Origin: JAZDGL01 sp043806975
GTDB lineage: Bacteria; Patescibacteriota; Minisyncoccia; CAYZDR01
Reading direction: 5' to 3'
Length of the DNA stretch: 8,639 bases
Assembly (NCBI GenBank): GCA_043806975.1
Contig: JAZDGL010000066.1
Coordinates: forward strand, 1-8,639
The translations under genes were made by a program, and so were the position numbers. Each line of letters opens with the position of its first letter. The first letter of the stretch is position 1. The notes under the pieces are model-generated. The model saw only the letters and a program-made list of their open reading frames with translations, did no database searches and was not told the origin of the DNA. Shown here one piece after another: positions 1-5,021 of this stretch.

Positions 1-198
1 GCCTCCGCATTGCTTTGGCGGGTGCAGTCTTCCAAAGGAGGGGAGATTTGCGCTCGTGTTTTTAACTTTGAATTGGAAAATAAATTATTTCCTTGAACAT
101 TATTGAAGGGATCCCTCCTTCCTTCGGTCGTCGGGATGACAAAAAGCGGAAAAAACAATGTGAATCGGATAAATTTGGTTTTGGCGGTGATATAACGG
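1..198. other. Gene-free left edge with dispersed-repeat remnants
   Basis: I see no convincing gene here. One + strand frame is open from the window edge to a TGA at 94-96, but its roughly 31 residues match no family I know. The stretch instead looks like repeat debris: CCGC/GCGG at 5-8/18-21, a CTTCC-AAA-GGAGG hairpin at 29-41, and a segment at 108-140 (GGGATCCC followed by TTCGGTCGTCGGGATGAC) resembling the 'cctcctt...ttcg...gggatgac' repeats scattered through many bacterial genomes. A gene ending just upstream of the window cannot be excluded. Confidence 0.45.
29..45 (+). repeat. Dispersed repeat containing a Shine-Dalgarno-like core (copy A)
   Basis: CTTCCAAAGGAGGGGAG closely matches the sequence at 4995-5012 (CTTCCCAGAGGAGGGGAG), with one inserted base and one substitution. 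The other copy supplies the ribosome-binding site of the MacA-like gene. Here no start codon follows at suitable distance, so this copy appears not to serve translation. Confidence 0.45.
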
Positions 199-224
199 TA
201 GAGACGCGATTGATCGCGTCTCTA
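199..224. repeat. Perfect 11-bp palindromic hairpin (TAGAGACGCGA type)
   Basis: TAGAGACGCGA at 199-209 pairs perfectly with TCGCGTCTCTA at 214-224 around a TTGA loop. From memory, nearly the same hairpin (TAGAGACGCGAT...ATCGCGTCTCTA) is a high-copy dispersed repeat in cyanobacterial genomes. It ends 17 nt upstream of the promoter cassette of dinD and has no T-run after it, so it is more likely a REP/MITE-like repeat than an intrinsic terminator. Confidence 0.7.
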
Positions 225-248
225 TGTTTGCGGAATCACCCAAAATTT

Positions 249-277
249 TTGAAAATTCGGCGGGGTTGCGATATAAT
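249..277 (+). promoter_or_regulatory. Sigma70-type promoter of dinD, in a repeated 46-nt cassette
   Basis: The -35 box TTGAAA (249-254) and a perfect -10 TATAAT (272-277) are separated by 17 bp. Transcription would start near 284, giving a leader of about 22 nt before the dinD ATG at 306, with no Shine-Dalgarno sequence in it. The surrounding 242-287 matches 1276-1321 at 42 of 46 positions. No LexA/SOS-like operator is visible despite the gene's family name. Confidence 0.75.
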
Positions 278-305
278 GGGAATATAAACAATTAAACAAA
301 AACTT

Positions 306-1148
306 ATGAAAACAGAAATAATACAATCTTTAACAAATAATTTTGAAAGCTGCGCGAAGCATACGGATGGAGACGTAGAGTTTTGGCTTGCTAGAGATTT
401 GCAGGAATTGCTTGGATATTCTAAATGGGATAATTTTACGGCGGTTATTTCTAAAGCAAAAACGGCTTGCGAAGTGTCTTGCGGAATTATTTCAGACCAT
501 TTTGCCGGCGTCGGTAAAATGGTAAAACTTGGCTCTGGAAGCGAAAGAGAGGTGGATGATGTTATGCTCACAAGATATGCTTGCTATCTTATCGCCCAGA
601 ATGGGGATCCTCGAAAAGAGGAAATAGCTTTTGCGCAGACATATTTTGCCGCGCAGACAAGAAAATTTGAAATAATAGAGAAAAAAATCAAAGAAATTGA
701 GAGATTGCAGGCGAGGCAGAAACTTTCGGAGACGGAAAAACAGCTTTCGGGAATTATTTTTGAAAAAACAGGGAGCGATAAGAATTTCGGTTTGATTAGA
801 AGCAAGGGGGATAAGGCGCTGTTTGGATATTCCACGCAAGAAATGAAAAATAGACTGGGCGTCCCGCAAACGAAGCCGCTTTCCGATTTCCAACCGGCGA
901 TTATTTTGAAAGCAAAAGATTTTGCAGCGGAAATCACGATTTTTAATACTGCCGAAAAAGGATTAAGCTCGGAACAAAGCATTTCAGAAGAGCATATTGT
1001 AAACAACAGAAGCGTTAGAAAAACTTTGGTTTCAAGAGGGATATATCCGGAAAATTTGCCGGCAGAAGAAGATATTAAGAAAGTTGAGAGAAAATTAAAA
1101 TCAGAAGAAAGGAAAAGTTTGGGGAATTTAGACAAGGAAAAATTTTAA
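306..1148 (+). CDS. dinD: DinD-like DNA-damage-inducible protein (BRO-N-type domain)
   Basis: A 280-residue protein close in length to E. coli DinD (about 274 residues). The N-terminal part carries the DinD/BRO-N-like signature: FWLARDLQELLGYSKWDNF at 26-44, then a conserved-looking block around 82-118 (DDVMLTRYACYLIAQNGDP, then FAQTYFAAQTR). Residues 119-147 are strongly charged and likely form a coiled coil. The C-terminal half (150-280) carries FGYSTQEMK (173-181) and a basic/acidic tail. E. coli DinD is SOS-induced and inhibits RecA-mediated strand exchange; a similar role here is inference. The ATG at 306 follows a strong promoter and starts the family-typical N-terminus. No SOS box is visible, and the gene is monocistronic-looking, separated by 178 nt and a second promoter from the nuclease gene downstream. 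Confidence 0.88.
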   Translation: MKTEIIQSLTNNFESCAKHTDGDVEFWLARDLQELLGYSKWDNFTAVISKAKTACEVSCGIISDHFAGVGKMVKLGSGSEREVDDVMLTRYACYLIAQNGDPRKEEIAFAQTYFAAQTRKFEIIEKKIKEIERLQARQKLSETEKQLSGIIFEKTGSDKNFGLIRSKGDKALFGYSTQEMKNRLGVPQTKPLSDFQPAIILKAKDFAAEITIFNTAEKGLSSEQSISEEHIVNNRSVRKTLVSRGIYPENLPAEEDIKKVERKLKSEERKSLGNLDKEKF

Positions 1149-1275
1149 TTTCGTATTTAACAATCCCCCTCTTTTTCTTTTAAAAAGGGAGAAAACCTGA
1201 TAATTCTAGAGCTTGTTTGTTTGGCGCGTTTCTGCGTCAAGCAGGCAAGTCCTAGATTTGTTTCGCGGCAGCTAT
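1149..1275. other. Intergenic region with two hairpin-forming repeats
   Basis: No gene. An imperfect stem at 1167-1176/1182-1191 (CCCTCTTTTT paired with AAAAAGGGAG, one mismatch and one G-U) follows dinD by 18 nt. It resembles the C-run/G-run repeats near the MacA-like gene and lacks a trailing T-run, so termination is uncertain. A second long-range stem, TCTAGAGCTTG at 1205-1215 with CAAGTCCTAGA at 1246-1256 (9 of 11 pairs), encloses a shorter stem TTGGCGC/GCGTCAA (1221-1227/1234-1240). It ends 19 nt before the next promoter cassette. Confidence 0.5.
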
Positions 1276-1282
1276 AAAATTT

Positions 1283-1311
1283 TTGAAAATTCGGCGGTGA
1301 TGCGGTATAAT
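1283..1311 (+). promoter_or_regulatory. Sigma70-type promoter of the NYN nuclease gene (second cassette copy)
   Basis: TTGAAA (1283-1288), a 17-bp spacer and TATAAT (1306-1311) form a near-consensus promoter. Its sequence context, 1276-1321, repeats the dinD promoter. A second TATAAT follows at 1317-1322 without a matching -35. Transcription from the first box would begin about 9 nt before the ATG at 1327, a nearly leaderless message. This placement rules out the upstream in-frame TTG at 1213 as the start. Confidence 0.75.
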
Positions 1312-1326
1312 GGAAATATAATTTTT

Positions 1327-1848
1327 ATGCAAAAACAAACACACAACATAGCTTTTATAGATGGCCAGAATTTACATATGGGCACGAGGTCGGACAGCCC
1401 TGTTTGGAAAATTGATCTTGTAAAATTTAGAGAATATTTGGCTAAAAAATACAATGTAGAGAAGGCATACTATTATTTGGGGTGCGTTGATGAGAAATAT
1501 CAAAATTTGTACGAAGAAATCCAAAATGCTGGTTTTATTTTGGTATTTCGCAAGCATAATATAGTAATGGCTGGAAAGAAAAAGGGCAATGTTGATTCTG
1601 ATATTATTTTTGGCATTATGAAAAAGTTGTATAAAAAAGAACTGCTTGATAAAATAGTTTTGGTTTCCGGAGATGGTGATTATAAGATGCTGGTGGATTT
1701 TTTGATTGAAGAAGAAAGATTTGAAAAAATACTCTTTCCCAATAAAAAATTTGCGTCTTCTTTGTATAAAAAATTACCGAGCAGATATTACGATTATTTA
1801 GGGAATGAAGATGTTAGGGCAAAAATAAAGAAGGGTCCCCTTAGGTAG
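1327..1848 (+). CDS. NYN-domain (LabA/DUF88-type) putative ribonuclease
   Basis: A 173-residue single-domain protein of the NYN/DUF88 (LabA-like) group, which has a PIN-like fold and is generally expected to cleave RNA with a metal ion. The acidic active-site pattern is intact: FIDGQNLH near the N-terminus (D12, N15), NVDSD (D90, D92) and SGDGDY (D116, D118). The alternating hydrophobic strands and the final SGDGDYKMLVDFL block are typical. A longer reading frame opens at a TTG at 1213, but it would include the promoter at 1283-1311, and family proteins begin just before the FIDGQN strand, so ATG 1327 is chosen. No Shine-Dalgarno sequence is present. The target RNA is unknown. The duplicated promoter shared with dinD suggests parallel expression. 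It ends with a TAG, facing the oppositely oriented hydratase gene. Confidence 0.85.
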   Translation: MQKQTHNIAFIDGQNLHMGTRSDSPVWKIDLVKFREYLAKKYNVEKAYYYLGCVDEKYQNLYEEIQNAGFILVFRKHNIVMAGKKKGNVDSDIIFGIMKKLYKKELLDKIVLVSGDGDYKMLVDFLIEEERFEKILFPNKKFASSLYKKLPSRYYDYLGNEDVRAKIKKGPLR

Positions 1849-1883
1849 TTAACCTTTCGGATTCCCTTCGTATTTATATATTT

Positions 1884-1911
1884 ATTATATAAAATTGCAT
1901 AAATTTGTCAA
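1884..1911 (-). promoter_or_regulatory. Perfect-consensus promoter antisense to the NYN gene
   Basis: On the - strand the sequence reads TTGACA (1911-1906), a 16-bp spacer, then TATAAT (1889-1884). Both hexamers are perfect. Transcription would start near 1877 and run antisense into the 3' end of the NYN gene. No - strand gene lies there, so this would make an antisense RNA, or it is a chance match in AT-rich DNA. Confidence 0.45.
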
Positions 1912-1915
1912 GGGG

Positions 1916-1945
1916 TTGACCTGTAACCGCTTATTGCCTTAAAAT
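1916..1945 (+). promoter_or_regulatory. Promoter-like sequence running antisense into the hydratase gene
   Basis: TTGACC (1916-1921), an 18-bp spacer and TAAAAT (1940-1945) each match the consensus at five of six positions. It would fire into the 3' end of the oppositely oriented hydratase gene. The -35 box is separated by only 4 nt from that of the - strand promoter at 1884-1911. Confidence 0.3.
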
Positions 1946-2000
1946 TGTCATTGCGACAGGATTAAAATGTTGCAATTGTATAATTTAGGCGCAGACGCGC

Positions 2001-3587
2001 TTATCTGAACGCTGTTTTTATCGCGTTCCAAACGACTTTCAAATTATACTGCCCTTTGTATATAGGGGCGGGTTTTTTGTCTAAATTCAAAAGGCGATAA
2101 ACCGCGATTTGCGCGGAGCGAATAGAATATTCAACTGTAAAAACAATTTCGTTTGGGATTTCTACATATTGACCAAGAAAAGCAAAATTCAACGCTTTTT
2201 CAGGAACAACTTCTGGGCGGTCGCCTTTTTTGCGTGGAGAAAATTGACTGGTTATGTAGGGCATCAAGCAAGGAACGCATTCAGATGTTGTGATAATTTT
2301 TTCTGTCTTTACTTTTGAAAATCCAAAATGTCCGCAAATTTCTTGCAAAATTTCTTTTCCGTTGCAATCGCTCATATTTTTATTTACAAAATCTCCTTTT
2401 CTATCTGGAAATAATCCATATCCCCAGCAAACGCTTAAATTATTTGGTTGATCGGAAAAATATGGTTGGCGCGGAATTCCGATTGTTAAAAGCCAATTTG
2501 AATTTTTCATAGTGATCGGGCCTTCGGTTCCGGTTTCTTGTTTTGTTAATTTTTTGATTGATTTAATTAATGTATCGCGTGTCGTAATTGTGAAAGATAC
2601 CCATTTTGACTTATTTATGTCGTTGCAAAAATTATAAGGGTTCCCAAATTCAGGATTATTTTTTGAGATATTTTTCCAAAGATTCCAAGAAGGATTTTTT
2701 TTATTTTCTATAAATCGGGGAGGTTTATCTATTGATCCAATTTCGGAATTTTCTGTCATTGACCCAAGCGTGGTAAAAACCAAATCCTCCTTGTTTATTT
2801 GAATTTCTTCTTTTCTTTTTTTGTATTGACAATAAATTCGGACAGCCGCTTTTTTATCTCCGTATTTTCTGAATTTTATATTTTCAACCTCGCATTCAGT
2901 TTCAAATTGCACTCCTTTGTTTTTGAGCCATCTTACGGTTGGAACAATGATGGAATCGTATTGGCAGTAAGAAGTGTCTCGTATCGGTTTTGTTGTGTTC
3001 AACGCAGGCAAATCATGCAAAATTCGCAACGCGTATCTTCTAAATTCCATTAAACTATTCCATGGTTGGAAAGCGAATACCGTGCAGAATTCAATCCAAA
3101 AATTGCTTTCAAAAAATGCTGGGGTAAAGTAGTCATTAATACGCGTGTTTTTAAGAGAAAATTCGGGGTAGATTAAAATTTTAAGCAAAGATATTCTGTC
3201 TCTAAAATTTAATTTGAGGGGTTTGGCGCTAAGTTTTTTCCCATTCGCAATCAAGCGCGATTTTGAGTATATTTTATTTTCTTTGTTGAACTTGAAAAAC
3301 TCTTCTTTAATTGTTGTTTGCGGATTGTTTAATGATGGTATAAAAGAAAAAAGATCAAAAGTGCATAAATATATTTTTTCTTCAAAAATTCTGATTCCTC
3401 GCGCGAAGTAAACATTCTTTTTTAAAGTTCCTCCATCTAAACTGCCTCCCAATTTATTGGACGCTTCAAATATCGTGATATTTTCTCCCGCGATGCCCCC
3501 GTCTTTGATTAAATAAGCTGCTGCCGCGAGAGACGCAATCCCTCCCCCGATAAGATACGCTTTTATTTTGTTTGTATTTGCCCCCAT
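2001..3587 (-). CDS. ohyA: Oleate hydratase family (MCRA) FAD protein with altered catalytic loop
   Basis: A 528-residue member of the oleate hydratase / myosin-cross-reactive-antigen family. Characterised members use FAD to hydrate unsaturated fatty acids to 10-hydroxy acids; they are usually about 560-650 residues, so this one is short. Visible hallmarks: the FAD-binding start LIGGGIASLAAAAYL (12-26), DLFSFIPSL (78-86), FFESNFWIEF...FAFQPWNSLMEFRRY (158-185), YCQYDSI (207-213) and the C-terminal VVPEKALNFAFLGQYVEIPN (460-479) followed by VFTVEYSIRSAQIAVYRLL (482-500). The catalytic RGGREM loop is replaced by RGIRIF (63-68), so the water-activating glutamate position is Ile67, although Glu69-Glu70 follow. 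The tyrosines of the YxQY motif remain. There is no signal peptide; the family is cytosolic or membrane-peripheral. The ATG at 3587 directly precedes the Rossmann strand. Hydratase activity is uncertain, family membership is not. Confidence 0.9.
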   Translation of the reverse strand: MGANTNKIKAYLIGGGIASLAAAAYLIKDGGIAGENITIFEASNKLGGSLDGGTLKKNVYFARGIRIFEEKIYLCTFDLFSFIPSLNNPQTTIKEEFFKFNKENKIYSKSRLIANGKKLSAKPLKLNFRDRISLLKILIYPEFSLKNTRINDYFTPAFFESNFWIEFCTVFAFQPWNSLMEFRRYALRILHDLPALNTTKPIRDTSYCQYDSIIVPTVRWLKNKGVQFETECEVENIKFRKYGDKKAAVRIYCQYKKRKEEIQINKEDLVFTTLGSMTENSEIGSIDKPPRFIENKKNPSWNLWKNISKNNPEFGNPYNFCNDINKSKWVSFTITTRDTLIKSIKKLTKQETGTEGPITMKNSNWLLTIGIPRQPYFSDQPNNLSVCWGYGLFPDRKGDFVNKNMSDCNGKEILQEICGHFGFSKVKTEKIITTSECVPCLMPYITSQFSPRKKGDRPEVVPEKALNFAFLGQYVEIPNEIVFTVEYSIRSAQIAVYRLLNLDKKPAPIYKGQYNLKVVWNAIKTAFR

Positions 3588-3711
3588 ATTATTTTATATT
3601 TATTTGATTTTATTATAACATTTGATTTAGCTTTGAAGCAATTTTTTTTGTGGAAAATTTTTGTTGTTTTGTTGTTTTGGGCATTCTTGGATGGGCATCT
3701 CCGGTCCCCCC
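3588..3711. other. Divergent intergenic region between hydratase gene and obg
   Basis: This AT-rich spacer carries the hydratase promoter on its left. Its right half is TTGTTGTTTTG-like low-complexity sequence, then GGGCAT repeated at 3679-3684 and 3693-3698 and a tiny GATG-GG-CATC hairpin at 3690-3699. No gene or clear operator is visible. Confidence 0.5.
3612..3641 (-). promoter_or_regulatory. Probable promoter of the hydratase gene
   Basis: On the - strand, TTGCTT (3641-3636), an 18-bp spacer and a perfect TATAAT (3617-3612) lie 24 nt before the hydratase ATG. The -35 matches only in its first three bases. No Shine-Dalgarno sequence precedes the start codon. Confidence 0.5.
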
Positions 3712-3740
3712 TTTAAATGTTGTTATTATTGTGCTATAAT
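3712..3740 (+). promoter_or_regulatory. Extended -10 promoter giving a leaderless obg transcript
   Basis: TTTAAA (3712-3717), 17 bp, then TATAAT (3735-3740) preceded by TGC, making an extended -10 (TGCTATAAT at 3732-3740). Only 6 nt separate the -10 box from the ATG at 3747, so the expected transcription start coincides with the start codon. The promoter overlaps the alternative in-frame ATG at 3717 and excludes it. Confidence 0.7.
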
Positions 3741-3746
3741 CAGATT

Positions 3747-4721
3747 ATGTTTATTGATGATGTGACAATTAAAGTATTTGCTGGAAGCGGCGGAAAAGGC
3801 GCTGTTGCTTTTTATTCCATTAAAGGATCTAAGGGACCAACGGGAGGGAATGGGGGATGCGGCGGCAATGTGTATTTTGAGGGGACTGCGGATTTGGGCG
3901 CTCTTCGGCAGTTTAGATTTAAAAAGGAAGCGCGCGCTCAAGATGGGGAGGATGGGAAGCCTAAACTTCTTGATGGCGCAGGAGGTAAAGACTGTGTTTT
4001 GATAGTGCCAGTAGGAACAGTAGTTCGTAATCTTACAACTGGCGCGGATCGCGAGATTTTAAATATAGGAGAACGAATTCAATTTGCCAAAGGCGGAAGG
4101 GGAGGGAAAGGGAACTTTTTGTTTCGATCTTCCAAAAATACCACTCCGATGCAATTTGACTATGGAATTCCTGGGGAAAATTATACTTTAAGATTGGAAT
4201 TAAAATTTATCGCCGATGTGGGTTTTATAGGGCTGCCAAATGTAGGGAAATCAAGCTTGCTTAACGGGTTGACTAATGCAAAAAGCAAGGTTGCAAATTA
4301 TTCTTTTACAACATTGGAACCAAATTTGGGAGTTTACTATGATCTTATTTTAGCTGATATCCCGGGTCTTATTGAAGGCGCATCGTCGGGAAAGGGATTG
4401 GGAATTAAATTTTTGCGCCACATTGAGCGCACAACAGTTCTTTTTCATTTCATTTCTGCTGATTCAAAAGATCCTGTTCAAGATTATGAAACCGTAAGAA
4501 AAGAACTTGAAAATTACAACAAAAAGTTGCTTGACAAACCTGAATATATTTTTTTAAGCAAGTCCGATTTAATAAGCGATGAAGAAATAAAAAAAATATC
4601 TAAAAAATTAAAGAAAATAAATCTTTCAGTGGTTGCAATAACTATGCTTGATGAAGATAGTTTGCGACCAGTGAAGGAAATCTTGAATAAAATTATAGAG
4701 CAGAAAGCAGGAAGGGGATAG
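3747..4721 (+). CDS. obg: Obg/CgtA family ribosome-associated GTPase
   Basis: A 324-residue Obg-type GTPase, an essential cytosolic factor in large-subunit ribosome assembly and stress control. Residues 1-155 form the glycine-rich Obg domain (FAGSGGKGAV, GPTGGNGGCGGNVYF, GGRGGKGN). The G domain follows: G1 GLPNVGKSS (162-170), switch I with YSFTTLEPNLG (185-195), G3 DIPGLIEGA (204-212) and the family motif GLGIKFLRHIERT (217-229). G4 is SKSD (271-274) instead of the usual NKxD, and G5 is the divergent AITMLDEDSL (297-306) in place of SA-type sequence. There is no C-terminal OCT domain. The start at 3747 gives the canonical MFIDDVTIKV N-terminus. The gene is divergent from the hydratase gene and likely expressed alone from a leaderless transcript. 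Confidence 0.96.
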   Translation: MFIDDVTIKVFAGSGGKGAVAFYSIKGSKGPTGGNGGCGGNVYFEGTADLGALRQFRFKKEARAQDGEDGKPKLLDGAGGKDCVLIVPVGTVVRNLTTGADREILNIGERIQFAKGGRGGKGNFLFRSSKNTTPMQFDYGIPGENYTLRLELKFIADVGFIGLPNVGKSSLLNGLTNAKSKVANYSFTTLEPNLGVYYDLILADIPGLIEGASSGKGLGIKFLRHIERTTVLFHFISADSKDPVQDYETVRKELENYNKKLLDKPEYIFLSKSDLISDEEIKKISKKLKKINLSVVAITMLDEDSLRPVKEILNKIIEQKAGRG

Positions 4722-4811
4722 CTATCACAAAACAAATTATCGCATTTCCTCTCGTAATCTCTCCCCGCTCTAAGGTTTTCGGCGAGATAAAATAAGAGTG
4801 GATTAAGAAGG

Positions 4812-4896
4812 ATTCCGATATTTTCTCTCTTTGAAAAGGGAGATTACCGCCCAAGGCGGTCTGCCTTGGGCAGAAGAGGGATTTTAAAATAAATTT
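4812..4896. repeat. Hairpin repeat copy 1, interrupted by a nested palindrome
   Basis: It begins with ATTCCGATATTTTC (4812-4825), identical to 7140-7153, and then a hairpin TCTCTCTTT/AAAGGGAGA (4824-4832/4835-4843, one G-U). Relative to the copy at 7134-7199, about 30 nt are inserted after GATT: a palindrome GCCCAAGGC-GGTCT-GCCTTGGGC (4849-4857/4863-4871). The unit resumes with GAGGGATTTT and ends in AAATAAATTTCC, which it shares with the next copy. Confidence 0.6.
4849..4871. repeat. Nested perfect 9-bp palindrome
   Basis: GCCCAAGGC pairs exactly with GCCTTGGGC across a 5-nt GGTCT loop. CCGCC-CAA-GGCGG at 4847-4859 offers an alternative, mutually exclusive stem. It interrupts the hairpin repeat at 4812-4896 and has no counterpart in the copies at 4887-4951 and 7134-7199. 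Confidence 0.65.
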
Positions 4897-4951
4897 CCAA
4901 TATTCCCCCCCTTAGTAAGGGGGGGATGAAGGGGGTTTTGTAAATAAATTT
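4887..4951. repeat. Hairpin repeat copy 2 (C7/G7 stem)
   Basis: Seven C, TTAGTAA and seven G form a perfect 9-bp stem at 4905-4913/4917-4925. The unit is flanked by AAATAAATTT at 4887-4896 and again at 4942-4951. It shares the GGGGTTTTGTAAATAAATT right arm with 7134-7199. The long homopolymer runs make it prone to slippage. Confidence 0.7.
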
Positions 4952-4994
4952 GTTTTGCGGGAGGTATAAGCGGATGTTTCCTCCGAGAGACGCG

Positions 4995-5013
4995 CTTCCC
5001 AGAGGAGGGGAGG
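4995..5013 (+). promoter_or_regulatory. Ribosome-binding site of the MacA-like gene, within a dispersed repeat (copy B)
   Basis: AGGAGG (5003-5008) and GGGAGG (5008-5013) lie 13 and 8 nt before the ATG at 5022, the only strong Shine-Dalgarno sequence in the window. It decides the start against the in-frame TTG at 4950 and ATG at 4974. The sequence CTTCCCAGAGGAGGGGAG is nearly repeated at 29-45, so the site seems to come from a repeat rather than a gene-specific leader. Confidence 0.65.
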
Positions 5014-5021
5014 AAAAACTT

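Larger units (their letters stand above)
1849..2000. other. Convergent intergenic region, AT-rich, with back-to-back promoter-like boxes
   Basis: This gap separates two convergent genes, so it should hold terminators, but no classical hairpin plus T-run is visible. The best candidate for the - strand gene is the short GCGC-loop-GCGC at 1989-2000, without a T-run. The centre, GTCAAGGGGTTGAC at 1907-1920, places two -35-like hexamers back to back. TGTCATTGCGA at 1947-1957 resembles the start of a widespread 'tcattgcga' dispersed repeat, probably a remnant. Confidence 0.4.
4722..5021. other. Repeat-dense leader region of the exporter genes
   Basis: No gene. A weak hairpin ATCTCTCC/GGCGAGAT (4757-4764/4781-4788, one mismatch) follows obg, but no T-run follows it. 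Then come two adjacent hairpin repeats, and a third dispersed repeat that carries the Shine-Dalgarno sequence of the next gene. I found no good sigma70-type promoter; TATAAG at 4965-4970 has no -35 at proper distance. Confidence 0.5.

Noticed and set aside
1..96. Possible 3' end of an upstream protein gene (open + frame to TGA at 94)
   Set aside because: Only about 31 residues, no recognisable family, two other frames are also partly open, and the DNA resembles dispersed repeats.
93..287. 64-codon + strand frame before dinD
   Set aside because: It runs through a repeat, a perfect hairpin and the dinD promoter; its residues show no protein-like pattern.
225..305. SOS/LexA operator before dinD
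   Set aside because: No GAAC-N4-GTTC or CTG-N10-CAG-like palindrome is visible in the promoter region; regulation cannot be claimed.
584..1135. 183-codon - strand frame opposite dinD
   Set aside because: Fully inside the well-supported dinD gene; Ser/Phe/Leu-rich composition typical of a reversed AT-rich gene.
1167..1191. Intrinsic terminator of dinD
   Set aside because: The stem has a mismatch and is followed by AAAACC rather than a T-run; better explained as a repeat.
1213..1326. 38-residue N-terminal extension of the NYN protein from a TTG
   Set aside because: It would translate the hairpin and the near-consensus promoter; family proteins start just before the FIDGQN strand.
3717..3746. 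Ten-residue extension of Obg from ATG 3717
   Set aside because: The extra codons overlap the extended -10 box, and canonical Obg starts at MFIDDV.
4950..5021. 24-residue extension of the MacA-like protein from TTG 4950 or ATG 4974
   Set aside because: The segment encodes the repeat and the Shine-Dalgarno sequence itself; ATG 5022 has correct spacing and leads straight into the membrane anchor.
4722..5021. CRISPR array or riboswitch in the long leader
   Set aside because: The repeats are palindromic C/G-run hairpins with unequal spacing and no spacers, and no known riboswitch core could be recognised.
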